From JAMDEO01 sp963775295 (GTDB taxonomy: Bacteria > Actinomycetota > Thermoleophilia > RBG-16-64-13), in contig CAVZIK010000006.1 of assembly GCA_963775295.1 (NCBI GenBank), positions 3,348,001 through 3,412,000 on the forward strand: a stretch of 64,000 bases of DNA. Reading direction: 5' to 3'. Every line of letters starts with the position of its first letter. The first letter of the stretch is position 1. The notes beneath the pieces are model-generated. The model searched no databases. It saw only the letters and a program-made list of their open reading frames with translations, and was not told the origin of the DNA. This document shows positions 25,311 through 37,058 of the stretch, piece after piece. Made by a program: the position numbers and the translations under genes.

Positions 25311-26240
25311 ATGTCCCGTTTCTTTAACGTCGCCATGGTACAACTTTCGTCGGACCCCACCCCCGATCTTGCCGCCCGCAAGGCCTCCCAGCGGGCGAAG
25401 ATCGAGCGCCACCTCGACGCCATACTGGGGATCGACCCGCTGATCGACCTGTTCGTCTTCCCGGAAACGATCAGCACCGGCTACGACACCAGGAACTGGG
25501 ATCAACTGGCCGAGCCCATACCGGGACCGACCAGCGACTTCTTCTGCGAGAAGGCGCGGGAACTCAAGCGCTGGATCTGCCCGGGATCCATCATTACCAA
25601 GCAACCGGGCAGCGACCGGACTGGAAACACCGCGCTTCTCATTTCGCCCGACGGGGAGATCGTCCTGCGCTATGGCAAGACCTTCATCCCCTACCCCTGG
25701 GAGCCCGCCGGGCGGGGCAACCGCTTCCCCGTCTACGAGATCCCCGGCGTGGGCAAGATAGGCATGATGATCTGCGCCGATACCGTGATTCCGGAGATCG
25801 CGCGCAACCTGGCTTTCAACGGGGCCGAGATCATCCTCAACCCCATGTGCCACGGCGTGTTCATAGGCGGGCTGCGCCACCGCATCCCTGTGACGCAGGT
25901 GCGGGCCATGGAGAACCAGTGCTACATGGTGGCCGTGAACCAGGCGGCCCCGGATGGGATGGGCCACTCGGTCATCGTCGATCCGGAAGGGCGCGTGCTC
26001 GAGGAGCTCGAGGAGGCGGAGGCCTTCACGGTCGTCTCCCTGAACCTCGACGAGGTGCGCCGGGTGCGCGAGCACGGCTCGTTCGCAGTGCTGAACCAGG
26101 TGCTTAAGATGGTGCGCGACTGCCAGCTCGACGGAGAGGCGCTCGACGAGTGCTACCGGCGTGGCCTGGAGAACGCGCCCGTCTTCGCCGACCTCACGGG
26201 GGCGGCCCCGCGTACGCTCGCCGAGTTCCGCCATCCATGA
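25311..26240 (+). CDS. Carbon-nitrogen hydrolase (aliphatic amidase/nitrilase superfamily)
   Basis: A 309-aa amidohydrolase. The triad is present: Glu in VFPETISTGYD, Lys in YGKTFIPYPWEPA and Cys in GMMICADTVIPEIAR. The Cys-Ala-Asp context and the length fit amidases or N-carbamoylases rather than nitrilases. ATG 25311 follows GAGGAGG. It lies between the orphan binding protein and an alcohol dehydrogenase fragment. Substrate unknown; release of ammonia from an amide is likely. Confidence 0.88.
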   Translation: MSRFFNVAMVQLSSDPTPDLAARKASQRAKIERHLDAILGIDPLIDLFVFPETISTGYDTRNWDQLAEPIPGPTSDFFCEKARELKRWICPGSIITKQPGSDRTGNTALLISPDGEIVLRYGKTFIPYPWEPAGRGNRFPVYEIPGVGKIGMMICADTVIPEIARNLAFNGAEIILNPMCHGVFIGGLRHRIPVTQVRAMENQCYMVAVNQAAPDGMGHSVIVDPEGRVLEELEEAEAFTVVSLNLDEVRRVREHGSFAVLNQVLKMVRDCQLDGEALDECYRRGLENAPVFADLTGAAPRTLAEFRHP

Positions 26241-26288
26241 GCAGACGGAGACGTTAGATCCACCGATGAACGGAAGGGAAGGGGCGAA

Positions 26289-26426
26289 GTGCGGGCAGTC
26301 GTCCTCGAGGAAGGCATCGAGCCGGCTACCATCCTGGGCCGCGAGTACATCGGCGTGGTTGAGCAGGCAGGATCCGCGGTGCGTCGCTTCCAGGTGAGGC
26401 AGCGGGTGGCATCTCCCCCGGCCTGA
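26289..26426 (+). pseudogene. Zinc alcohol dehydrogenase remnant, N-terminal
   Basis: The GTG frame reads VRAVVLEEGIEPATILG, then GREYIGVVEQAGSAVRRF and QRVASPP before a stop. This is the N-terminal domain of medium-chain alcohol dehydrogenases, with the segment carrying the first zinc ligand deleted (VLEEG is joined to ILGREYIG). It ends exactly where an IS left end (CCTGAGGGGTCC) begins, so the IS cut the gene. A C-terminal piece of a similar enzyme is at 43467-43655. Confidence 0.6.
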
Positions 26427-26744
26427 GGGGTCCGTAAACTCACGATTCGTTCGCCTGAGCCGGGGCATCCGCTAGGATCAGGGCTCCCAACCTACCTCTT
26501 GCGCGCCCGCTGGCAGCCCCAAGCGCTGGTGGGATTGGCCGTGACCGCGATGTGCTGGACACGGCAAGAGGCACGAGAGAGAAAGGCTAGCACGTAGTAG
26601 TGCCGCAGCCAGACAGTGTCCACGGTGAAGAAGTCGGCGGCCAGAATACAGTCCGTCCGGGCTCGTGGGAAGGAACGCCAGTTCGTCTGATTGCGGCGCG
26701 GCGCCATCAGATTTCGCCTCGGATCGGGTTTCGGCACCCCACAA
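26422..26744. mobile_element. Chimeric IS remnant
   Basis: The left 70 nt is the same IS left end as at 11304 and 45188. The rest is an internal minus-strand piece and the right end of the IS at 51092: the frame reads ILAADFFTVDTVWLRHYYVL and AVTANPTSAW, with the terminus GGATCGGGTTTCGGCACCCCA. About 800 nt of transposase gene are missing. It lies between the alcohol dehydrogenase fragment and the end of hemL. Confidence 0.65.
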
Positions 26745-26773
26745 CTCATGGTTGAAACTGCCGAGCTACGAAG

Positions 26774-28072
26774 CTACGCCAACCGACTCAAGCTCAACTC
26801 GATAGCTCGGAGAGTGGCCTCCACCTCGCTCTCCCCGTGCGCCGTGCTGAGAAACGCCACTTCGAATTGACTGGGCGCCAAGTAGACGCCCTGGTCCAGC
26901 ATCAGATGGAAGAATCTGGCGTACCGTTCCGTATCGGCGCAGAGCCTTGCAGAAGCGGCGTCGATAATCTCGGCCCCAGCCTCCTTAAGGAAGTACAGCC
27001 CGAAGATAGTCCCGGAACGGCCGATCTGAACCGGAATGCCCGCATCCTTTGCTAGCCTGGCGATGTCTCCAGCCATCTGCCGAGTGGTGGCTTCAATGGC
27101 AGCGAAGGCGCCCGGCTCAAGGAGGGCCGAGAGAGTTGCGAGCCCCGCAGTAGTCGCGAGAGGGTTGCCGGAAAGCGTACCTGCCTGATACACGGGTCCA
27201 GCAGGAGCCACCATCTCCATTATTGCCCGCTTGCCCCCGTACGCGCCAAGAGGAAGCCCGCCCCCTAGGACCTTGCCGAGGCAGGTGAGATCGGGGTCGA
27301 GCCCCCAGGCGCCTTGCGCCCCGTTGATCCCGAGCCGGAATCCGGTTATTACCTCATCCAAAATGAACAAGGTGCCTGACTTTCGGCACAACTCGTGGAT
27401 TGAGGCAAGAAAACCTGGACGAGGCGTAATGAATCCCATGTTCGCCATCAGGGGTTCGGCTATCACTGCGGCGATCTGGTCGGGGAAAGCATCGAATAGG
27501 CTCTTGAGGGCCTGAATATCGTTGAAGGGAGCCACCAGGGTGTCTCGCGTGGCCGCCGCGGTAACACCCGGCGAGTCTGGCAGGCCCAGTGTCGAGACCC
27601 CGCTGCCCGCCTGGACGAGGAAGGCGTCCGCGTGACCGTGGTAACCGCCGGCAAACTTTACGATCTTATCTCGACCCGTGAATGCCCGAGCAAGGCGCAC
27701 AGCGCTCATGGTGGCCTCGGTACCGCTGTTCACTAACCGCACCATCTCGATGGATGGCATCTGATCGACGATAACCTGAGCAAGTTCAACCTCAAGGCCC
27801 GTTGGGGCTCCATAACTCGTCCCCCGCATCACGGCCCGCCCCAGCGCCTCGACAACGCGTGGATGGGAGTGGCCTAGGATCAGCGGCCCCCAAGAGAGAA
27901 CGTAATCCACGTAACGGTTGCCATCCACGTCATAGAGGTAGGCGCCTTCTCCCCGCTCCATGAAACGAGGAATTCCGCCTACCGAGCCAAAAGCGCGTAC
28001 TGGACTGTTGACTCCACCCGGCATCAACTCCGTCGCGCGCGCCCAAAGCCTCTCAGATTCGGCCGTGTTCAC
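26774..28072 (-). CDS. hemL: Glutamate-1-semialdehyde 2,1-aminomutase
   Basis: PLP enzyme converting glutamate-1-semialdehyde to 5-aminolevulinate, the second step of the C5 heme route. The motifs MPGGVNSPVRAFGSVGG, NSGTEATMSAVRLAR, FILDEVITGFR and the PLP lysine in CLGKVLGGGLPLGAYGG are intact; length is 432 aa. GTG 28072 overlaps the hemY stop (GTGA) and follows AAAGGAG, so it is preferred to the upstream ATG at 28099. Last gene of the heme operon. Confidence 0.95.
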   Translation of the reverse strand: MNTAESERLWARATELMPGGVNSPVRAFGSVGGIPRFMERGEGAYLYDVDGNRYVDYVLSWGPLILGHSHPRVVEALGRAVMRGTSYGAPTGLEVELAQVIVDQMPSIEMVRLVNSGTEATMSAVRLARAFTGRDKIVKFAGGYHGHADAFLVQAGSGVSTLGLPDSPGVTAAATRDTLVAPFNDIQALKSLFDAFPDQIAAVIAEPLMANMGFITPRPGFLASIHELCRKSGTLFILDEVITGFRLGINGAQGAWGLDPDLTCLGKVLGGGLPLGAYGGKRAIMEMVAPAGPVYQAGTLSGNPLATTAGLATLSALLEPGAFAAIEATTRQMAGDIARLAKDAGIPVQIGRSGTIFGLYFLKEAGAEIIDAASARLCADTERYARFFHLMLDQGVYLAPSQFEVAFLSTAHGESEVEATLRAIELSLSRLA

Positions 28073-29595
28073 GGAACGCTCCTTTGTCGATCGTGCCATC
28101 GCTCGATGACCTTTGCGGCCGTCATCTGGCCCTGGTGTATACAGTCAGGTAAGCCGACTCCGCGGTAGGCACTCCCAGTTACCCAGACGCCGACGGGCAA
28201 GACTCGTTCGATATTCTCCACCCGCTTCAAATGCTCAACGTCGTACTGTGGGTTGGCCATATCCCAGCGATAGACGCGATGAAATTCAGGCTTCTGATCG
28301 ATTCCCAACATATCAGTCAGCTCTTTCCTAACCACGGCCACAAGCTCCTCGTCATCGAGCTGCATGGTTTCGGGGCTACGAGAGCCCCCAAAAAAGACCC
28401 GAAGCAGCGAGCACTCTGCCGGGGCGCGATGGTCGAATTTCGTCGAAGACCAGGTGATCGCGTTTAGCGGTCTCCTTTCGCTCCGTGGAACCAATACGCC
28501 GAACCCCAGGGGCATTGAACCAGATGCTTTTCTTCTGTACGCCATGGACAAGGTACCGGTGCTGACATACCGAATCGAGGAGAGGTCCCGCGCGGCCTCC
28601 GGGCAGACCGCGGCCAGGAGCGCGGCGGCGTCATAGGCGGGCACGGCGAGCACCACGGCGTCGGCCCGGATCACCTCGGCCCCAGGTGGGCGAGCGCCTT
28701 CGCGAGACACCTCGAGAAGGTAACCGCGGTCATCGGCATGGCCCAAGCTCGTCACGCGATCCCCCATCCGTAGCTTGGCTTGAAGGCTCCCCGTTAGCCG
28801 CGCGATAATTTCCTCTGTTCCGCCTGTGAACGAGGCGAACGTCGAACCAGGTCCGCCGGGTGCAGTGGCCGAGACGCGACTCCCACTACCTCCACGACCA
28901 CTCTTGCGCCCGGCCTCTACCCGGCCGGCAAGCATTCCCCGGATCAGGCTTCCGTAACGAAGTTCCGTTTCCCGAAAGCGAGGAAAGGTGGCCAGCAGAC
29001 TCTGTCGCTCGGCCTCGGCATTGTAGATGCCGGATAGGAGTGGCTCGGCAATCTTGTCCAACGCTTCCGAGCCAAAACGGCGAGTGACGAATTCACCCAG
29101 CGCCTCATCACCTCCGCCCTTTCTCGCCGGGATAAACAGATCCAACCCCATTCGTAATTTGCCGAGCGGAGAGATGAGAGACGAGAGGATAAACGGCTTC
29201 AGCTTCGTAGGAACGAGCAAAAAGACTCCGTCTGGCATGCGCACTGGTTTACCCTTGGAGAGGACATAGACCTTCCGTGCGGCGTCGTTGGTCCCGAGCA
29301 GCCGACCGGCGAGACCCAGCTCCATCGCTAGATCCACCGCCCATGGCTTCTGAGCTGCCAGGAAGGAATCGGGGCCGCCCTCCACCACAAAAGCGCCCGC
29401 CTCGTGCTCGATTTGATCTGTGCGGATCCTGCCGCCCCAGCGCTTGTTACTCTCAAAAACGGTGCAGACAACAGGGACGCCGAGAGTCGTGGCGTGCTTT
29501 TCCACATACCAGGCAGTGCTGAGTCCGCTAATCCCGCCCCCGATTATGGCGACGTGGAATGGCTCGGTGACGTCGCTCGCGTTCGCTTGACTCAC
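28069..29595 (-). CDS. hemY: Protoporphyrinogen/coproporphyrinogen III oxidase, HemY type
   Basis: FAD enzyme that oxidises a porphyrinogen to a porphyrin with oxygen. The N-terminal dinucleotide motif IIGGGISGLSTAWY and RWGGRIRTDQ, the FVVEGGPDSFLAAQKP motif, and the C-terminal VTGSAYRGVGLPDCIHQG are those of HemY/CgoX. Length is 508 aa. In Actinomycetota HemY proteins act mainly on coproporphyrinogen III, which would suit the hemH product here. A Gly/Ser-rich insertion lies near residue 235. GTG start overlaps hemE stop. Confidence 0.93.
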   Translation of the reverse strand: MSQANASDVTEPFHVAIIGGGISGLSTAWYVEKHATTLGVPVVCTVFESNKRWGGRIRTDQIEHEAGAFVVEGGPDSFLAAQKPWAVDLAMELGLAGRLLGTNDAARKVYVLSKGKPVRMPDGVFLLVPTKLKPFILSSLISPLGKLRMGLDLFIPARKGGGDEALGEFVTRRFGSEALDKIAEPLLSGIYNAEAERQSLLATFPRFRETELRYGSLIRGMLAGRVEAGRKSGRGGSGSRVSATAPGGPGSTFASFTGGTEEIIARLTGSLQAKLRMGDRVTSLGHADDRGYLLEVSREGARPPGAEVIRADAVVLAVPAYDAAALLAAVCPEAARDLSSIRYVSTGTLSMAYRRKASGSMPLGFGVLVPRSERRPLNAITWSSTKFDHRAPAECSLLRVFFGGSRSPETMQLDDEELVAVVRKELTDMLGIDQKPEFHRVYRWDMANPQYDVEHLKRVENIERVLPVGVWVTGSAYRGVGLPDCIHQGQMTAAKVIERWHDRQRSVP

Positions 29596-30640
29596 GCGTC
29601 TGCCTCGAGGCGGTATTCATGCACGAAATCAACCAATCGCCGGACATTATCGACAGGAGTCTGTTGTAGCACCCCATGCCCAAGGTTGAATATGTGGCCG
29701 GGCCGGCCCGCGGCGCTCGCAAGAACAGCGGCCGCGCGTTTCCGCAGTTCCCTCCAATCTCCCAGCAGAGCAATCGGATCGAGGTTCCCCTGGATTGCGA
29801 CCTTGGGTCCAATACGGTTCCAAGCCTCACTCAGATCGACGCGCCAGTCGACCCCAACCACGTTCGCTTCCGACTTCGCCGCGAGGTTCAACATTCCACC
29901 CGTCCCGGTGGAAAAGTAGATGACGGGCACGCCCGACCGGGAGACCTCCCGAATGACCGCCTGGTTAAAGGGAAGCACAAACCCCGAGTAGTCGTAGGGG
30001 CTGAGAAGCCCAGCCCAAGTGTCGAAGATCTGCAAGGCCTGAGCTCCCGCGGACGCCTGGGCTAGGAGGTAGCCGCTGACCAGTCCAGTGAGCTTGTCCA
30101 TAAGCTGTCGCCACAGGTCCGGCCGCCCCATCATAAGACGCTTGGTGAGCGGGAAGTCTCGGCTGCTCCCGCCTTCCACCACGTAACACGCAAGGGTGAA
30201 TGGAGCTCCGCTGAAGCCGATGAGAGGGAGAGCGCGGCTCGCCAGCTCCTGGCGAGCAAGACGGATGGCCTCAAGCGTGAACCACGTTGCCGACTCGATA
30301 TCGGGCACGGCGAGTGCGCGAACGTCAGCTTCGTCTCTGACCGGGTTGTGCACAACAGGGCCCTCACCCGCCTGGAAGCCCACCCTCAAGCCAAGTCCTT
30401 CCAAGGGAGGCAAGATATCGGCGAAAATGATCGCGGCGTCGAGGTCAAAGGCTTCCATCGGCTGCATCGTCACCTGACAACTGAGTTCAGGTGTCCTTAT
30501 GATCTCGAGCAGCTCGTACTTCTCCCGCAAGGCCCGATACTCACTCATGTAGCGCCCTGCTTGTCGCATCAGCCATACCGGGGTCCTCTCGACAGGCTCG
30601 CACCGACAGGCAAGCAGGAAAGGCGAAGCCCCGATGTCCA

Positions 30641-30641
<1 letters not shown>
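29592..30641 (-). CDS. hemE: Uroporphyrinogen decarboxylase
   Basis: Decarboxylates the four acetate side chains of uroporphyrinogen III to give coproporphyrinogen III. PVWLMRQAGRYMSEYR (substrate-binding Arg pair), FSGAPFTLACYVVEGG and the end motif NLGHGVLQQTPVDNV are intact; 349 aa. The GTG at 30641 shares its first base with the hemB TAG stop; a TTG at 30653 is the alternative. Part of the overlapped heme operon. Confidence 0.95.
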
Positions 30642-32549
<1,908 letters not shown>

Positions 32550-32553
<4 letters not shown>

Positions 32554-33512
32554 GAGGCAGCGTCGCCCTTCGCACCGGCCAGGAGTTCTGCCGCCCCTCG
32601 CGCGAGCGCTTCCTGAGCGAGCTTGACTCCCAGATCGTAGGCCACCGCTCGCGCTTCACCGCTCACCGGAACCCACCCCTTCGCTTGCACATCCACCCTC
32701 AAAGTTCCGTCAAGAGAGAGAACCCTCCCTTTGATTTCGAGTGAACCCTCTTCACGCCAATGCGCCAAGGCGGCCACCGGCACCGCGCAGCCGCCCCCTA
32801 AACCGTCCAAGAAGGCGCGCTCTGCCACCGTCTCTAGCTCGGTTGGCCTGTGCCTGAGTCCGTCTAGCAGCTCGAGGCCTTCGGCCTGGTCGCGGCACTG
32901 AACGGCGAGGGCTCCCTGACCCGGAGCCGGAAGCATCGTATCTTCGAGAATGACTTCCGAAATAACTCCCATCTTGCTTAGCCTCTCCAATGCTGCTCGA
33001 GCCATCACAATGGCATCGTAGGGCCCCGCAGGGTCCATCGCCTTTCGGAGCCTGGTATCCACGTTACCTCTCAGGTCGAGGACCTCAAGATCGGAACGCG
33101 CGCTCAGTAGTTGGGCTGCCCGACGGCTACTACTCGTTCCCACTCTTGCGTGCCTGGGGAGAGAGCAAATGGTGTAATCGCTCCGGCTCACGAGAACGTC
33201 CGCCGGGTCGGCGCGTTCGAGGACGGCCCCAATCGCCAGTCCCAAAGCGGTCTCAGTCGGAAGGTCCTTCAGACTGTGAACCGCGAAGTCGATAAGGCCC
33301 TCGCGCAGAGCTTGCTCGAGTTCGACGGTAAAGACGCCTTTGCCGCCGATCACCGGCAGCGGCGTGTCAAGTATCCTGTCGCCTGTGGTCGTGATTACGA
33401 CGAGCTCGCACTGCAGCTCCGGATCGTTCTGAACCAGCAACTGCCGGACGCGCTCGGTCTGCCAGAGAGCGAGGGAGGATCCGCGTGTGCCGAGACGAAT
33501 CGGGCGCGTCAC
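32550..33512 (-). CDS. hemC: Hydroxymethylbilane synthase (porphobilinogen deaminase)
   Basis: Polymerises four porphobilinogens to the linear tetrapyrrole. IRLGTRGSSLALWQT at the start, SLKDLPTETALGL, the LDLRGNVDTRLRK motif and the dipyrromethane-cofactor Cys in LGGGCAVPVAAL are all present; 320 aa. It overlaps hemA upstream and hemDB downstream by 4 nt. Confidence 0.95.
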
Positions 33513-34825
33513 CCGTCCCCAGCCTCTTCGATCATGCCCTCCGACCCGCCTTTGAGACTGAAGAGATCGCTGATGGCGTCTCGATAGACCGCAAAGTCTT
33601 CACTCATCGTGCGCGATTTCAGGCGCTCCGTCGGCTCGTGAAGAAGCTTGTTGACGATGCGGTGCGCCATGCGCGTGATGGCCTGTTGGGCGTTCTCATC
33701 TATGCCCTCCAACTTGCGCAGGGTGGCGTTGAGCTCGGCGCTGGCAAGCGACGTCGCGCGCTCACGCAGGTCGGCCACCACCTCCCGTGCTTCGCGACCA
33801 TGAAGCCAGCTCATCACGGCCTCAGTCTCCTGGGCGACGATCACCTCCACCTTTGGCACGGCTCCGCGGCGACGACCGAGGTTCCGGTCAAGAGCGGCCT
33901 CGAGCTTGTCAATGTCGTGAAGGACGACCCCCGGCAAGACGCCGACCCTGAGATCGATATCTCGGGGAACAGCCACGTCGATCGCCACCAAAGGACGCGA
34001 CCGTCGCAGCGCAAGTGCTGGCCCCACGTCCTCTACGTAGATTACCGGGTGAGGAGCTCCCGTGGCACTGATAAGAGCATCGGCACTAGCCAGGGCCTCT
34101 GTCAGTTCTGCCCAGGGCCGAGCCCGGCAACCCGTGCGGAGGGCCATTGCCTGAGCGCCGGAAAGGGAACGATTGATGCAGGTTACCTCCGCGGCACCGT
34201 GCTTGCGCAAGGCCTGCACCGCCAGTTCCGCCGTCTCTCCCGCGCCCACCACGAGGACATTTATTGTTGACAGCTCTCCCAGTTCCTTCTCAAGCAGCGC
34301 CACCGCTGCGTGACTAACCGAGGTTGCTCCCCTACTTATCTCCGTTTCGGACCGGGCTCGCTTACCAGCATGAGCGGCACGGGAAAACAGATAGGTGAGA
34401 GACGGACCGGAAATCCCCGCATCGTGGGCGGCAACGCAAGCGCGGGAAACCTGCCCCAAGATCTGAGTCTCTCCCAGCAGCTGGGAGTCAAGACCGCAGG
34501 CGACGCGCAGAAGATGATCGACCGCATCCCGGTCTTCCTTCTCGTAAATGTGCGTCTGAAGATCATCGGGCGCAAGATGGCTCAGCTCCGCGAGCCGCCT
34601 GACGATCAGTTCCGAGGCATCGTGCGCTGTCCGCTCCGAAACCGCATAGACCTCCATTCGGTTGCACGTCGAGAGCACGGTCAATTCGCGAATGCCGAGG
34701 TCCGGCCAAGGCTTGAAACCAAGAGTCTGGTCCGGCGGGTTCCAGGGCTCCAGACACTTCGAAAGTTGCTCCCGCAGAGCAACGGGCGCGGTGCGCTGGC
34801 TTAGGCCCACAAGGACAATGGTCAA
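33509..34825 (-). CDS. hemA: Glutamyl-tRNA reductase
   Basis: NADPH-dependent first enzyme of C5 heme synthesis, reducing Glu-tRNA to glutamate-1-semialdehyde. The catalytic Cys is in LSTCNRMEVYAV, the quality motif SQLLGETQILGQVSRA follows, and VLVVGAGETAELAVQALR is the nucleotide-binding site; the C-terminal dimer helix ends near ERLKSRTM. Length is 438 aa. Start is a TTG overlapping the radical SAM stop; a GTG five codons later is an alternative. Confidence 0.95.
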   Translation of the reverse strand: MTIVLVGLSQRTAPVALREQLSKCLEPWNPPDQTLGFKPWPDLGIRELTVLSTCNRMEVYAVSERTAHDASELIVRRLAELSHLAPDDLQTHIYEKEDRDAVDHLLRVACGLDSQLLGETQILGQVSRACVAAHDAGISGPSLTYLFSRAAHAGKRARSETEISRGATSVSHAAVALLEKELGELSTINVLVVGAGETAELAVQALRKHGAAEVTCINRSLSGAQAMALRTGCRARPWAELTEALASADALISATGAPHPVIYVEDVGPALALRRSRPLVAIDVAVPRDIDLRVGVLPGVVLHDIDKLEAALDRNLGRRRGAVPKVEVIVAQETEAVMSWLHGREAREVVADLRERATSLASAELNATLRKLEGIDENAQQAITRMAHRIVNKLLHEPTERLKSRTMSEDFAVYRDAISDLFSLKGGSEGMIEEAGDG

Positions 34826-35955
34826 ATCTGCTCCCCACCCACACGTTGAGCGCCCATGGCAGGATCGTCAGAACTACCTCCGGGCTGATACACACAGAAC
34901 GGCTCTTCCGCGAGAAAGTCGCCTGTGCTCCCGTATGCCCGGGCTCGGCATCCTCCGCATACAGCCTGGTAGCCGCAGCGCCCGCATTTTCCCTTGAGTC
35001 GATTCAGCTCCCGCAACTGGCTGAACAATGTCGAGGATTGCCATATTTCAGCCAGCGAGGTCTCTCGCAAATCTCCGGCCTCGATCGGCATGTATCCACA
35101 CCCATATACCTTGCCCAAGTGTGAAACGAAACACACTCCGCTCCCCGCCAAGCATCCCCGAGTGGCGGCGTGAAGCGCTCCCCGTCCGTCGCTGCCGTGT
35201 TCCGCATGAGTGGGCGGCGCCTGTCGCTGCCGAACCACTCGGAAATAGTGGGGGGCACAGGTGGCCCGCAGTTGTAGGTCAGAATGACGACGTTCTGCAT
35301 CATAAAGCCAATCCAGGGTGCGCTCATAGGCGTCCGCTTGAAGACCCTGCTCTGCGGCTATCTCCATCCCGCAACCTACCGGCACTAGAAGAAACAGATG
35401 CAGCGCGACTGCCCCCAAGGCCTTCGTGAGGTTCACCATTTCGTCTAGCTGGTGGGCGTTGTGTCTGGCAACGGTCACGTTTATCTGAAGGGGAACACCT
35501 TCCGCGCGAAGCGCGTGAATGCCGGCCAAAGCCGAGTGGAACGAGCCTGGCAGCCGACGAAAGGCATCATGAGTTGGCGCGTCTGCCCCATCCAAAGAGA
35601 CGCTCACTCGCTCAATGCCGTTATTACGGATCAATTTGGCTACCCGCTGGTCAATCAGGGTTCCGTTGGTCGCCAAGGCGACAACAAGTCCCTTCTTGCT
35701 CGCGTAATCCATGAGATGGTAAATATCGGGCCTCAGCAGAGGCTCGCCGCCGGAGAGCACCAAAATAGTGCGGGCCCAGGCAGAGAGCTCGTCCAGCAGT
35801 CCCTCCGCCTCCCCTGTAGATAATTCTTCGGGAGATGACTTGTCTGCGACTTCGGTGCGCCGACAGTGGGAGCAATGAAGATTACAGGCAGCAGTTGTCT
35901 CCCAAAAAACCAGGCGCGGAGAGGGATACAATTGCTTCTCAAGAAGCATACTCAT
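34822..35955 (-). CDS. Radical SAM/SPASM heme-biosynthesis protein, AhbD/NirJ-like
   Basis: A 377-aa radical SAM enzyme. The cluster motif is CNLHCSHC near residue 24-31, followed by LSGGEPLLRPDIYHL. The C-terminal SPASM part has multiple Cys: GCLAGSGVCFVSHLGKVYGCG, then CGRCGYQAVCGGCRARA and a last FCVYQ, enough for two auxiliary Fe-S clusters. Family members linked to heme genes decarboxylate coproheme (AhbD) or modify heme d1 (NirJ). It sits between hemH and hemA with 4-nt overlaps. Since no hemQ/chdC is in the operon, a role as coproheme decarboxylase is the leading inference. Confidence 0.8.
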   Translation of the reverse strand: MSMLLEKQLYPSPRLVFWETTAACNLHCSHCRRTEVADKSSPEELSTGEAEGLLDELSAWARTILVLSGGEPLLRPDIYHLMDYASKKGLVVALATNGTLIDQRVAKLIRNNGIERVSVSLDGADAPTHDAFRRLPGSFHSALAGIHALRAEGVPLQINVTVARHNAHQLDEMVNLTKALGAVALHLFLLVPVGCGMEIAAEQGLQADAYERTLDWLYDAERRHSDLQLRATCAPHYFRVVRQRQAPPTHAEHGSDGRGALHAATRGCLAGSGVCFVSHLGKVYGCGYMPIEAGDLRETSLAEIWQSSTLFSQLRELNRLKGKCGRCGYQAVCGGCRARAYGSTGDFLAEEPFCVYQPGGSSDDPAMGAQRVGGEQI

Positions 35956-36857
35956 TTCCTCCAGCCTTCCACCAGAAGGGCCAAGCTATCAACCAGGGCG
36001 GGACAGTCATTGAGCATTCGGGTCCGGGCGACCGTCGTACCTAGCTCACGCGCCTTCTGACTGAGGATGACGTCCAAGTCAAAGAGAATCTCTACCTGGT
36101 CGGCCACAAAACCAAACGGACAGAGCACGATCTCATGGATGTTGCTCTTGGAGAGATCGAGAATCACCTCCTCCACAGACGGGCCCAGCCAATCCTTCGC
36201 GGGACCGCTCGCGCTCTGATAGGCAACCGTCCATCCCTCACGAGGCAATGCGAGGGCATCCGATACCGCTCGCGCCGTCTCGTGTAGCTGCCGCTCGTAC
36301 GGGTCACCGAGAGCAAGCGCAGCATTGGGGAGGCTGTGAGCCGAGAAGACGACGTGGGTGGGGTCGTCCGAGGCGGATGCAAGCCTACTCTGTGAGGCAG
36401 CGATGGACTCCGCCAGACCACCAATATATGGAGAAAGCAGATGCCAGCTATCGACAAAGTCAACGGTCAACCCGCAAGCATCCGCCGCGGAGCCCGCTCT
36501 ACTCTGATAGCGCCCCACACTGCATCGGCTGAAATGGGGAACCAGACAGATGACTAGTGCACTACGGACCCCGTCCGACACCATCCGGGCAATTGCATCC
36601 TCGAGGAACGGGTGCCAGTGCAACATGCCCACGTATACGGGGAGTTCGCACGCAGCCTGGAGCTTGGCGGCTGTTCGACGGGTGATATCCGGAAGGGGAG
36701 ATCTCCCCCCGATGAAGCGATACTTCTCCCGCACATGCCCCGTAAGTTGTTCCGAACAAGGCCGGCCCCCTCGAACATGTTCTAAGAAGGCGGGGATTTC
36801 GTCAAGAGTGCCGGGGCCTCCGTGAGCAAGCAGAAGGATTCCACGCGAAGCATCCAT
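35952..36857 (-). CDS. hemH: Ferrochelatase (probably coproporphyrin type)
   Basis: Inserts Fe2+ into a porphyrin. MDASRGILLLAHGGPGTLDEIPAF opens the protein, HWHPFLEDAIARM and the metal-site His in HVVFSAHSLPNAAL follow, and LCPFGFVADQVEILFDLD is the conserved C-terminal motif. Length is 301 aa, like the monomeric Gram-positive CpfC enzymes. ATG 36857 follows GGGAG; the frame extends to 36905 without a site. First gene of the heme operon. Confidence 0.93.
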   Translation of the reverse strand: MDASRGILLLAHGGPGTLDEIPAFLEHVRGGRPCSEQLTGHVREKYRFIGGRSPLPDITRRTAAKLQAACELPVYVGMLHWHPFLEDAIARMVSDGVRSALVICLVPHFSRCSVGRYQSRAGSAADACGLTVDFVDSWHLLSPYIGGLAESIAASQSRLASASDDPTHVVFSAHSLPNAALALGDPYERQLHETARAVSDALALPREGWTVAYQSASGPAKDWLGPSVEEVILDLSKSNIHEIVLCPFGFVADQVEILFDLDVILSQKARELGTTVARTRMLNDCPALVDSLALLVEGWRK

Positions 36858-36990
36858 CTTGACTCCCAACTCCCCAGTTTTGGGCACGTACCGGCGGGCG
36901 AACAAGCATTCACAAGAGTTCGGCGAGGCAATCTGCGGTACCAGGCTGCCTATGTTACCAACATAGGCCAGGCTTCTTTATGCAACACGG

Positions 36991-37058
36991 TGAAGTGTCC
37001 ATAAATTCTCGATCCGCCCATTTGAACGGCAGCGTCCGCTAGGATCAATGCTCCCCGA
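36991..37058 (+). mobile_element. IS left-end fragment
   Basis: GTGAAGTGTCC followed by GGCAGCGTCCGCTAGGATCA and CTCC matches the IS left ends at 11304, 26422 and 45188 over about 65 nt. No transposase follows. From 37059 to 37537 I see no convincing gene; a long minus-strand frame there resembles nothing I know. Confidence 0.5.

Noticed and set aside
25263..26468. 401-codon minus-strand frame opposite the amidohydrolase
   Set aside because: The plus strand encodes an intact catalytic triad and good ribosome site; the antisense product is His/Arg-rich without any family.
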